64,000 nt of DNA, taken from contig JAXLVN010000006.1 of the NCBI GenBank assembly GCA_046328995.1, positions 186,001 to 250,000 on the forward strand, read 5' to 3'. Below the pieces are notes generated by a model. That model did no database searches. It worked only from the letters and a program-made list of their open reading frames with translations, and was not told the origin of the DNA. The position numbers and the translations under genes were made by a program. This document shows positions 27,225 through 35,173 of the stretch, piece after piece (the first letter of the stretch is position 1; every line of letters begins with the position of its first letter). Source of the stretch: JADJXV01 sp046328995 (GTDB lineage: Bacteria; Bacteroidota; Ignavibacteria; Kapaibacteriales; UBA961).

Positions 27225-29786
27225 TTATTGGATTCTCAGCGTCTGACCGGCACGAATATCTGACTTATTGCCGAGCTTGTTTTTGGTTCGAAGAGTCGTT
27301 ACCGATACGCCAAATTTTTCGGCAATTTCTGCAAGGGAGTCACCGGCACGAACTTTATAATGCTTGGGCAAATGTGATATCTCACGGGATTGCGCCTCTG
27401 CACTGCCTTTAGAGATTTGTCCACCATAGACTTTAAGCTGCTCACCGGCGATGATTCGATCTTTTTTAATAGAAGGATTCCACGAGCGAATTTCATCATC
27501 TTTTACACCATAGAGCGCTGCAATTTCACTTAAATTCTCGCCTTTTTTGACTTTATGGTATTTAACTGCTGATGCTGTAAGGCGGGCACTTTGCTTCTCA
27601 TGAACCGGTGCTGCCGACGACTTAGCAGCAAGGGTAGCAGCTGCGCCGGAAGATGGGATTGTCAGGACTTGACCGGCTACAATGGAAGATGTCCGTTTAA
27701 TATTATTTGCTTTTTTGAGCGTTTCGACGGTCACATTATAATCATCGGCAATTTGTGCAAGTGTTTCACCTTTGACAATTTTATGCGTCAGGGATTTTGT
27801 ATGCTGATTTTCACTACTCTTTTCGGGTGTCTTTTGGCTTGCCAAAGATGCACTTGCTTCGCTTTCAGAGGCGATAATGAGCTTGCTGCCAAGCTGAACG
27901 ACATCGTTGCCAATTGAAATATTATTCCAATTACGGAGGTCAGTCAGGCGCACTCCGTAGCGCTGGGAAATACTATAGAGGGATTCTCCGGCACGAACAG
28001 TATGGGTAATTGTCTTAGAGCGGTCAATTGGAGACTCTGCATTGCGGGAGGGCTTTTCAATTTGCTTCTCGGCAGTCGCACGCTCGGCTGTCTGCTTCTC
28101 GGCTGCACGCTCGGTCGTTTGCTTCTCGGCAGTCGCCAATGCACCGGCATTGACAGGAGCCGATAGCGGCTCTGCTTGCGGAGTAGCGGTATTTTCCGAG
28201 GGGTCTGATTTTTGATCATTCGAAGCGACTAATCCGGGGGCAGGGCTGAGGGTCGATTCCATCGGTACGCGGATAGATGTACCACGCTTAAGCTTTGTTT
28301 TATAGCCGCTCATTTGATTGAGAGAGGCAATTTCCTGAGATGAAACACCATATTGGGAGGCAATGGTGGCCAGTGTCTCGCCTTTTTTCACTTCATGCAT
28401 TGTCCACGGGCGCTTTTCATCATCGGTAAGTGCTGCATAGGTCGAGATAAAATTCTCTTTCTTGCCGGGAGGGAGCTTGAGCTTGTAGGAGCTGCCTACC
28501 GGGGGTGTACAAATACTGACCAGCTCGGAATTCAACATCCGAAGCTCCTGCACCGTCAAATCCGCACATTTTGCCAGTGATTTAATACTCACTGCTTCCG
28601 TAATTGGTACGGTCTCATACTGGTACTCAGGCTCGAAATTCAGCTCTTCTTTCGTAAATCCGTAATTTTCAGGATTGAGGGTAATAAGTGTGGTCGCAAT
28701 ATAGAGCGGCACGTAATTTCTCGTCTCACGCGGTAAATTCTCACGAATATCCCAAAACGTGGCGTTCTCTGTCTTCGCCTTGGCAAGTGCGCGGCGGATC
28801 GAACCGTTCGGTCCGCAATTATAAGCAGCCAGCGCTAAGTGCCAATCACCAAATTCATTATATAAGCTTCGCAAATATCTCATCGCAGCACGGGTGGACT
28901 TTTCCGGATCCCGGCGCTCATCGACCCAATAATTGACACTTAAATTATAATCGGTCGCTGCTGCTTGCGTAAACTGCCATAATCCCACAGCTTTAGCACG
29001 TGAGACGGCATTCGGATTGAGTGCACTTTCAATCATCGAAAGATACATAATTTCCTCAGGCATTCCTTCTTCCTTGGCAATGCGTCGCATCATCGGGAAC
29101 CATTTGGTACCGCGCTCAAGCCAGTGCTTGAAGAATTTACGACCACGCTCTTGTGTTAAGAAGGCAACGCTTTTCTCGACCGATTCATTATTTACAAGGG
29201 GAATTGTAAGCGATGGGAGGGTGGAGGTCACCGGGAACTTAACGGAGGGATACGTTTTAATGGTCGTCACTTCAGGACGGCTGTCGCGTGAGTAGGCATC
29301 GACTTCGGCAAATAATTTTTCGCGGAGTATAAAGGCAGAAGAATTTTCCGAAAGATTGTCAATATTCTGAATATAGCTTTCATAGTCCTCAATTATAGAC
29401 TGCGCTAAGTCAGTAAAGTCTTCATTCTGCTCCACATTCGGATAGCTCACAAGTCCATGCAAAATATCAATGGCCGCTTCGAATTGCGCCGTCGCTCCGG
29501 TCGTGTCCTGCTTTTCAATTAATGCAAGAGCTCGGAGATATTTTTGACGCGCTTTTTCGAGTTTTTGACTGATAGCACTCGTGACACCTGTTTGTGGCTT
29601 CTCATCAAAATCTGAATATTCATCCGGGAATGTACGTGCCTTTACGGTCGATTTTGCTTGCTGCGGTTGCGATCGATTTGGTGCTTGCTGCGCGTACGCT
29701 TCTTGTCCCCCAAGAACATACGAGCACGCAGAACTGAAGCAGAAAAGAACTACTAAGAAAACAAGGCGCTGCTTTGATATCACCAT
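27225..29786 (-). CDS. MltD-type lytic transglycosylase with five LysM domains
   Basis: Cuts peptidoglycan between MurNAc and GlcNAc with 1,6-anhydro product formation. 853 residues: signal peptide (LVFLVVLFCFSSACSYVLGG), a helical N-terminal region, an SLT domain (~215-360) with the catalytic Glu in MYLSMIESALNPNAVS and AVGLWQFTQAAATDY, then five LysM repeats starting near 460, 592, 667, 743 and 808 (for example HEVKKGETLATIASQYGV). Most MltD homologues have fewer LysM units. A Glu/Lys/Thr/Ala-rich linker (~530-585) contains repeated AEKQT/ERA units. A perfect AGGAGG ribosome binding site lies 5 nt before the ATG. Confidence 0.95.
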   Translation of the reverse strand: MVISKQRLVFLVVLFCFSSACSYVLGGQEAYAQQAPNRSQPQQAKSTVKARTFPDEYSDFDEKPQTGVTSAISQKLEKARQKYLRALALIEKQDTTGATAQFEAAIDILHGLVSYPNVEQNEDFTDLAQSIIEDYESYIQNIDNLSENSSAFILREKLFAEVDAYSRDSRPEVTTIKTYPSVKFPVTSTLPSLTIPLVNNESVEKSVAFLTQERGRKFFKHWLERGTKWFPMMRRIAKEEGMPEEIMYLSMIESALNPNAVSRAKAVGLWQFTQAAATDYNLSVNYWVDERRDPEKSTRAAMRYLRSLYNEFGDWHLALAAYNCGPNGSIRRALAKAKTENATFWDIRENLPRETRNYVPLYIATTLITLNPENYGFTKEELNFEPEYQYETVPITEAVSIKSLAKCADLTVQELRMLNSELVSICTPPVGSSYKLKLPPGKKENFISTYAALTDDEKRPWTMHEVKKGETLATIASQYGVSSQEIASLNQMSGYKTKLKRGTSIRVPMESTLSPAPGLVASNDQKSDPSENTATPQAEPLSAPVNAGALATAEKQTTERAAEKQTAERATAEKQIEKPSRNAESPIDRSKTITHTVRAGESLYSISQRYGVRLTDLRNWNNISIGNDVVQLGSKLIIASESEASASLASQKTPEKSSENQHTKSLTHKIVKGETLAQIADDYNVTVETLKKANNIKRTSSIVAGQVLTIPSSGAAATLAAKSSAAPVHEKQSARLTASAVKYHKVKKGENLSEIAALYGVKDDEIRSWNPSIKKDRIIAGEQLKVYGGQISKGSAEAQSREISHLPKHYKVRAGDSLAEIAEKFGVSVTTLRTKNKLGNKSDIRAGQTLRIQ

Positions 29787-29916
29787 GTTATCCTCCTCTT
29801 TTAATGGTAGAAACTGTCAATTTGGAGCCAAACCCTATTTAAAGGAATAGCAATATAACCCATCTTTGCCTAAAACACAACTTATTTCTTCTTCATAATT
29901 AAAAATACCGCGCCCT

Positions 29917-29924
29917 CAAAGATA
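29917..29924 (-). promoter_or_regulatory. possible -7 element for the transglycosylase
   Basis: On the minus strand TATCTTTG fits TAnnTTTG about 130 nt before the ATG. No TTG at the expected distance was found, so this is only suggestive. Confidence 0.3.
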
Positions 29925-30145
29925 GTGCCAAAATGCATTTTCGATTGAATTTGTAGTATTGACATAACTCATTAACTGAAAATGCAGTAGAACATATTCT
30001 CCACTCATTTTCTGATCGGGCGAACAGGCACCCTTTGCAGCACAACGGCTTGCGGCTGACGCAGATTTACATCCTGTATCACGCCGCCGCTGCCTCCTCT
30101 GCTTGAAGCACTCCCATTCTCCTCTTTATTCTGTCGCTCTGACAC

Positions 30146-30178
30146 AACGCTGACATAACGCTGACATAACGCTGACAT
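30146..30178. repeat. three perfect tandem copies of an 11-bp unit
   Basis: AACGCTGACAT occurs three times without spacing at 30146, 30157 and 30168, one turn of DNA apart, about 100 nt before the lipid operon. This could be iterated binding sites on one helix face or a replication-slippage tract. Confidence 0.85.
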
Positions 30179-30213
30179 AAGCCCTCCGAGCGCCCCGTAC
30201 TTTTGCGCCAGTT

Positions 30214-30242
30214 CTTGTAATACTTCTATTACAAGGTATAAT
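30214..30242 (+). promoter_or_regulatory. promoter with overlapping dyad (candidate operator) of the lipid head-group operon
   Basis: A perfect 9-bp inverted repeat (CTTGTAATA, loop CTTC, TATTACAAG; 30214-30235) overlaps a -35-like TTGTAA (30215-30220), with TATAAT at 30237-30242 after 16 nt. The start codon is 30 nt further on. The placement is that of a repressor operator, or alternatively a short leader hairpin. Confidence 0.5.
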
Positions 30243-30271
30243 TTTTTGTTTCATTTTATAGGGTTAATTGT

Positions 30272-31387
30272 ATGACAGATTCTCTGATTTATCTCGATCG
30301 CAACGAGAGCAACTACGGTCCTGCTCCTCGATGCTATGATGTAGTACGCGCAGCCGGTCTCGAGTCGATGAGCTGGTATTCCCGCGAATTTGGCAACGGT
30401 TCAAAAAGCATCCTTACCGCGCGCCTTGCCAGTGATTTTCACATTGATGAAAGCAGCATCATCCTCGGCTACGGCGCTGAAGACCTGCTCAAGCAATCAG
30501 TGCAATGCTTTCTCACAGAAGATGATACGATTCTTATACCATCCTATTCGTGGTGGTATTACAAGCAATTAGCTGCCGAAGTCGGCTGCAAACAAGCCGA
30601 ATACCAGCTCGTGTTAGGTGAAAACGGCTACGAATATGATGTCGATTCTTTGCTGGAAATATATTCTACCGTCAAGCCCGCCATGGTCTTTATCAGTTCG
30701 CCCAATAATCCCACCGGTAATGCTATTTCCCCCGTAGAACTCCGTGATATCCTCCGTCATTTCAGTGATTCTATCGTCGTTCTCGACGAAGCATATTCCG
30801 CTAAAAGTACCAACAGCATGATGAAAGACCTCTTAGAAGAGAATCCCAACCTCATCATCATGCGCACATTTTCTAAATATTACGCCTTAGCAGGAATGCG
30901 CATCGGCTACGCAGTCGTCGGTGAGAAAGTCCGTGAATTCACGAAATTTACCAATCGCTACTTAGGATATAATCGACTCTCCGAGCAAATTGCCATCGCC
31001 GCTCTCGACTCTCCCGAATATTATGAAGAAATTGCCCGAAAAATGTCGGACGACAAAGAAATGATGTACGAAGAATTTTCCCGCCTGCCCGGCTGTACTG
31101 CCTACCGCTCGGTTGCAAATTTTATTCTCGTCAAAATCCCACGTTCTATCTATAGTCCGCTCAATTCCTACCTTAGAAACCAAGGATTTGTCGTGAAATT
31201 CATGAATGAAGAACTCCTCAACTCACATCTGAGAATTACACTCGGAACGCAACAGCAGAATCGCACACTCATGAATGCCATCATAGACTTTTTCCGAGAA
31301 AATTCCCTCGAACCGGGAATCTCACGCAGCTTTCAACCCGCATTCCATGAATTTCGCAAGGAGATTACCCATGAAACATCTCTTTGA
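30272..31387 (+). CDS. class I/II PLP-dependent aminotransferase or decarboxylase, HisC/CobD-like
   Basis: 371 residues of fold-type I PLP enzyme. Seen: SSPNNPTGN, VVLDEAYSA, the Schiff-base Lys near residue 202 in TFSKYYALAGMRIGY, and the substrate-carboxylate Arg in SHLRITLGT. These place it with histidinol-phosphate aminotransferase and threonine-phosphate decarboxylase (CobD), whose substrates are phosphorylated amino acids or alcohols. No other histidine or cobalamin genes are nearby; instead it overlaps by 17 nt a CDP-alcohol phosphatidyltransferase and then a cytidylyltransferase. That context suggests it makes a phosphorylated amino alcohol such as phosphoethanolamine from phosphoserine (inference; one CobD-like enzyme with that activity is known). 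The exact substrate cannot be read from the sequence. Confidence 0.85.
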   Translation: MTDSLIYLDRNESNYGPAPRCYDVVRAAGLESMSWYSREFGNGSKSILTARLASDFHIDESSIILGYGAEDLLKQSVQCFLTEDDTILIPSYSWWYYKQLAAEVGCKQAEYQLVLGENGYEYDVDSLLEIYSTVKPAMVFISSPNNPTGNAISPVELRDILRHFSDSIVVLDEAYSAKSTNSMMKDLLEENPNLIIMRTFSKYYALAGMRIGYAVVGEKVREFTKFTNRYLGYNRLSEQIAIAALDSPEYYEEIARKMSDDKEMMYEEFSRLPGCTAYRSVANFILVKIPRSIYSPLNSYLRNQGFVVKFMNEELLNSHLRITLGTQQQNRTLMNAIIDFFRENSLEPGISRSFQPAFHEFRKEITHETSL

Positions 31388-32246
31388 AGAATATAAACGT
31401 TCGCTCAAGCTCCTCGAAATCGAGGAGCTTTTGGATGTGGCGTTCTATCGCCCACTCGCATTTGCATTCGTCAAATCAATCTACACGACATCCATCACGC
31501 CCAATCAAATCACGTGTATTGCCGTTGTTTGTGGAATCGTTGGCGGTAGCATGCTCTCAGTCGACACCTATCAGGCGGGCATTGTGGCTGCAATACTGTT
31601 GCCGCTCTCTATCGTATTTGACTGCGCAGACGGCATGCTGGCACGGCTCAAGAAAAACGGCACTCCGTTCGGACGTGCACTCGACGGCGTGTCGGATTAT
31701 ATCGTTGGAGTGACAATATATATAAGTATTGCCATCGGATATGCCGGACACGAACACGCCACAGCGCTCATGGCATTGACCGTAGCGGCCGCAATCAGTA
31801 ATTCACTGCACGCGGTACTTGTTGATTATTACCGGCTTCGCTTTGTTGAATATAGTCGCCCGCAGGAGGAGGATGGCACTGCGATGACTGCGCCGGATGC
31901 TGCTAAGCGAACTATTCCTTCGGGAATACTCGAACAATTCCTTGCAATCCTTGATGCAAAGTATGCCAAAGCACAACGGATGATTACCAAGCGAAGAACA
32001 GATACTCAACTCGTTCGTGGCGAAGAATATTACCGCAAAAACAAAACAATCCTCCGCTATTGGACCTATCTCGGTACTTCTACACAGCTTACATCCCTTG
32101 TTGTCTGCGCCTTTATCCATCGAATTGATGTATATCTCTATGGAGTTATCATCGTCGGAAATCTCTACGCAATCGCGCTTAGTATCATTCAATCACGAAT
32201 TGACGCACAATTACACTTTCATTCACACATTGAGATTGCCCTATGA
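31371..32246 (+). CDS. CDP-alcohol phosphatidyltransferase family membrane enzyme
   Basis: The start at 31371 follows an AAGGAG ribosome binding site 8 nt upstream; an earlier in-frame ATG at 31347 lacks one. 291 residues. The complete CDP-alcohol phosphotransferase signature D-x2-DG-x2-AR-x8-G-x3-D-x3-D is present (D84, D87, G88, A91, R92, G101, D105, D109; DCADGMLARLKKNGTPFGRA then LDGVSD). Several hydrophobic helices surround it. An insertion between residues ~165 and 230 is polar, longer than in PgsA or PssA. The enzyme would transfer a phospho-alcohol between CMP and a lipid acceptor in the inner membrane. It overlaps both neighbours (17 and 4 nt), so the three products are very probably used together. 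Confidence 0.9.
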   Translation: MKHLFEEYKRSLKLLEIEELLDVAFYRPLAFAFVKSIYTTSITPNQITCIAVVCGIVGGSMLSVDTYQAGIVAAILLPLSIVFDCADGMLARLKKNGTPFGRALDGVSDYIVGVTIYISIAIGYAGHEHATALMALTVAAAISNSLHAVLVDYYRLRFVEYSRPQEEDGTAMTAPDAAKRTIPSGILEQFLAILDAKYAKAQRMITKRRTDTQLVRGEEYYRKNKTILRYWTYLGTSTQLTSLVVCAFIHRIDVYLYGVIIVGNLYAIALSIIQSRIDAQLHFHSHIEIAL

Positions 32247-33007
32247 AAACCGTTCTTTTAGCCGCCGGGATGTCCTCCCGCCTTCGCCCTTATACCGATA
32301 ATTCTCCCAAATGCCTGCTCACAATCGGGCGCTCCTGTATGCTCGAGCGCACACTCGACAATCTCTGTCATTACGGTCTCACCGATATTATTATCGTTAC
32401 CGGCTACCGTCATACGATGATTGAGGATTTCGTGCGGAGTACTTACCCTGAGCTGGCAGTGACATTTGTCCACAATCCTCACTTCGAGTCAACCAATAAT
32501 ATCTACTCGCTCTGGCTGACGAAGCAATATATTACAGGGCATGAACTGCTCTTGTTAGATAGCGACATTCTCTTCGATAAGCATATACTTGGTCAATTAC
32601 TTACCTCATCTCACAACAACTGTCTCGCACTACGCAGCGGCCTGCTCGGCGAGGAAGAAATCAAAGTAAGTATCTATCCATGCACCGGATCAATTCGAGA
32701 AATCGGCAAAACCATTCCCCTCACGCAAGCAGTCGGAGAATCAATAGGAATAGAAAAATTCGACACCGAAAGCACGCGTAAGCTCTTTGAAATAATAGAT
32801 GATATGATCTTTCAGCACGAAATGGTCAATGTGTTTTATGAAGCAGCATTTCAGCGGGCAATTCGGGCAGGTATGCAGGTCTTTCCGGTGAATACCAATC
32901 ATTATCTCTGCGCGGAAATCGATACACTCGATGACTTCATTACCGCTGAAAATACCATCGTTCCCTTTCTCGACGCTGAACGTCATCGCCTTGTTCTCTC
33001 GGAGTAA
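32243..33007 (+). CDS. LicC-like phospho-alcohol cytidylyltransferase (NTP transferase family)
   Basis: 254 residues with the nucleotidyltransferase signature LAAGMSSRLRPYTDNSPKCL at residues 6-25, DSDILFD as the metal-binding strand, and NNIYSLWLTKQY, a motif seen in choline-phosphate and related cytidylyltransferases. It should activate a phosphorylated amino alcohol with CTP. It starts within the ATGA overlap with the CDP-alcohol phosphatidyltransferase, whose substrate it would supply. No LicA-type kinase lies beside it, which fits a pathway where the phospho-alcohol is formed by the PLP enzyme (inference). A terminator follows 34 nt after the stop, closing the operon. Confidence 0.85.
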   Translation: MKTVLLAAGMSSRLRPYTDNSPKCLLTIGRSCMLERTLDNLCHYGLTDIIIVTGYRHTMIEDFVRSTYPELAVTFVHNPHFESTNNIYSLWLTKQYITGHELLLLDSDILFDKHILGQLLTSSHNNCLALRSGLLGEEEIKVSIYPCTGSIREIGKTIPLTQAVGESIGIEKFDTESTRKLFEIIDDMIFQHEMVNVFYEAAFQRAIRAGMQVFPVNTNHYLCAEIDTLDDFITAENTIVPFLDAERHRLVLSE

Positions 33008-33041
33008 TTGTCGGTAATCATACCTCCTCACCGCTCACCAT

Positions 33042-33076
33042 AAAGCCCTTGGATAACCACCGAGGGCTTTTTTTAT
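33042..33076 (+). terminator. intrinsic terminator of the lipid head-group operon
   Basis: An 8-bp stem AAAGCCCT/AGGGCTTT with a 13-nt loop, followed by further T residues. The downstream gene has its own start region. Confidence 0.75.
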
Positions 33077-33223
33077 TGGAATTGCTTCGATGCGACCACA
33101 GACGGACATTGGAATATACCGGAACCCTATTCATTCCATAGCGTATTGAATATTCCCAAGTAGAATAGTTCGTGTATATCGCGGATAATTATTTAGTTTC
33201 GCAATCCATTTACTAACGAGATA

Positions 33224-35092
33224 ATGATTATGAAACTCTTGACTACTTCCACGCCATTGATATTACTGTTTTGCCTACTTCTTTTTTTAGGAGGTATTTC
33301 GAGTACAAATGCTGCGGACTATCCGGTTCTTCCAAAGGTTTATATATCAACGGCATTCAATCTTCCGACCGGTGGGCAACGCTTCACGGTGAGTACTACC
33401 TCAGAATTTAAGTCCGCCTTGAATTCAGCAAATCTTGGCGATATTATCGAGCTTGAAGCTGGGAAAATATTTACCGGACCGTTCGATTTGCCAAACAAAC
33501 TCTCCGGTAATGGATGGATTTACATCATTTCATCCGCCTATTCACGCCTGCCGAATCCATGCACGAGAGTGCGTCCGACTGACGCTGCCAACATGCCCAA
33601 AATAGTAGTCAACGCCGGAAGCGGAGGCACCATTAATACAAATCCAAGCGCGCATCATTACCGTTTTGTGGGAATAGAATTTGCTCCCGTTGACGGTAAA
33701 TTTGTCTATAATGTCATCCAAATTGGTAATGGAGAAAAAACTGAAAATACGCAGCCAAACAATATCATCATCGACCGATGCTATGTTCATGGCGATCCAA
33801 TTCCCGGAAGCCGCCGCGGCGTGCTGATGAATGGCGCATCGATTGCCGTTGTTGACTCGTATATCTCTGATTGTAAAGAAGAAGGCGCCGATAGTCAGGC
33901 ACTTGCGGGGTATAGTGGAACAGGTCCTATAAAAATTGTGAATAATTACCTCGAAGGTGCCGGTGAAAATGTGATGTTCGGTGGCGCTGACCCATCAATT
34001 CCCAACGCCGTACCCTCCGATATCGAAATCCGCTGGAATACATTCTTCAAGCCGCTTTCGTGGATGAGCGAGAAATGGTCTATCAAGAATCTCTGCGAAT
34101 TCAAGAACGCACAACGCGTGCTGCTCGAAGGGAATCATTTCGAAAATAACTGGCCGCAGTCCCAAAATGGATTTGCCCTCCTTCTGACTCCACGCAATCA
34201 AAACAATACCGCCCCATGGTCTGTCGTACAAGATATCACTATACGTTTCAATACCTTCCTGAATATTGCCCAAGGATTTAATATCTTGGGAAGAGATGCG
34301 CCGAATGTCAGTCAGCGCACTGCACGAATACTGATTCAAAATAACGTCGTGCAGGTGACCAACCTCGGAAAAGGCGGAGATGGCAGATTATATCAGGTTC
34401 TCGGTGGCCCGACGGATGTTATTTTTGACCATAATACCGGCTTCTGCACCAATGCATATTTAGTATGCGACGGTTCGCCGAAAATTGACAATTTTGTCTT
34501 CCAAAATAATATCGTCAACCATGGGACATACGGCTTTATCGGAACCGGAACTGCGTATGCCAATACAACCCTTGCCATGTTTTTCAATCCGAATTGGACA
34601 ATCACCTCTAATGCCGATATCGGCGGTTCAGCAACTCAATATCCTACAGGTAATTACTTCCCTGCAACAATTGCCTCCGTCGGATTTAATGATTACGCAG
34701 GCGGCGATTATCGCCTGAAGTCCGGCAGCCCGTTTAAAAATAAAGGAACCGACGGGAAAGACCTCGGCGCGGATATCGATTCAATTGCAATTGCAAGCAT
34801 TTATCAGTGCGAGGGTACGTCGGGTGTCGTTGATGATTACCCACGCCAAGCAGCCGGCAGAGCAATACCGGAACCTGCCGATTCGTATGTAACTCTCTTT
34901 ATTCCCAGAGCTTCGGCTCAACCCGTATGTTTCACCGTTTATGATCTTTATGGTCACTCGATTATCACCGGCAATTCTGACTCAGAAATTCTGCGAATTA
35001 CTACCTCGGACCTTGCAAGTGGCATCTATTTTGTACAAATAGTCACCGAGAGCGGAGGCGTATTCGTCCACAAAATCATCGTTCGGCACTAG
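33224..35092 (+). CDS. secreted right-handed beta-helix protein with T9SS sorting domain
   Basis: 622 residues. A signal peptide (LLTTSTPLILLFCLLLFLGG) follows ATGs at 33224 and 33230; either may be used. The body (~30-530) is built of parallel beta-helix rungs with repeated N-x-F/V and asparagine-ladder features (IEIRWNTFFKPL, VLLEGNHFENNW, ITIRFNTFLNIA, FVFQNNIVNHGT), as in pectate-lyase-like enzymes, but no catalytic set could be assigned. Residues ~550-622 form a type A T9SS C-terminal domain (CFTVYDLYGHSIITG, LASGIYFVQI, HKIIVRH). It should therefore cross the outer membrane by the type IX system and be anchored at the cell surface or released. Confidence 0.88.
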   Translation: MIMKLLTTSTPLILLFCLLLFLGGISSTNAADYPVLPKVYISTAFNLPTGGQRFTVSTTSEFKSALNSANLGDIIELEAGKIFTGPFDLPNKLSGNGWIYIISSAYSRLPNPCTRVRPTDAANMPKIVVNAGSGGTINTNPSAHHYRFVGIEFAPVDGKFVYNVIQIGNGEKTENTQPNNIIIDRCYVHGDPIPGSRRGVLMNGASIAVVDSYISDCKEEGADSQALAGYSGTGPIKIVNNYLEGAGENVMFGGADPSIPNAVPSDIEIRWNTFFKPLSWMSEKWSIKNLCEFKNAQRVLLEGNHFENNWPQSQNGFALLLTPRNQNNTAPWSVVQDITIRFNTFLNIAQGFNILGRDAPNVSQRTARILIQNNVVQVTNLGKGGDGRLYQVLGGPTDVIFDHNTGFCTNAYLVCDGSPKIDNFVFQNNIVNHGTYGFIGTGTAYANTTLAMFFNPNWTITSNADIGGSATQYPTGNYFPATIASVGFNDYAGGDYRLKSGSPFKNKGTDGKDLGADIDSIAIASIYQCEGTSGVVDDYPRQAAGRAIPEPADSYVTLFIPRASAQPVCFTVYDLYGHSIITGNSDSEILRITTSDLASGIYFVQIVTESGGVFVHKIIVRH

Positions 35093-35149
35093 CCGGTAGC
35101 ACCGGCGGGAGATAAGCAGGGCATCCGCCGCACCGAACCCAAAAAATCG

Positions 35150-35157
35150 TATTTTTG
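35150..35157 (+). promoter_or_regulatory. -7 element upstream of the glycosyltransferase
   Basis: TATTTTTG, the same octamer as at the HU promoter, 17 nt before the first ATG. No clear TTG partner. The leader would be very short (about 10-20 nt). Confidence 0.35.
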
Positions 35158-35173
35158 AACAAATTATGTACTC

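Larger units (their letters stand above)
29787..30271. other. 485-nt divergent intergenic region
   Basis: No gene seen. It separates the minus-strand transglycosylase from the plus-strand lipid operon and holds a minus-strand -7 match (29917-29924), three tandem copies of an 11-bp unit (30146-30178) and the dyad/promoter of the operon (30214-30242), each listed separately. Confidence 0.6.

Noticed and set aside
30272..31387. Histidinol-phosphate aminotransferase of histidine biosynthesis
   Set aside because: No his genes adjoin it, and the overlap with a CDP-alcohol enzyme and a cytidylyltransferase points to another substrate; HisC cannot be excluded by sequence alone.
35092..35106. GCCGGT/ACCGGC hairpin after the beta-helix gene as a terminator
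   Set aside because: Only 6 bp with a 3-nt loop and no T-run.
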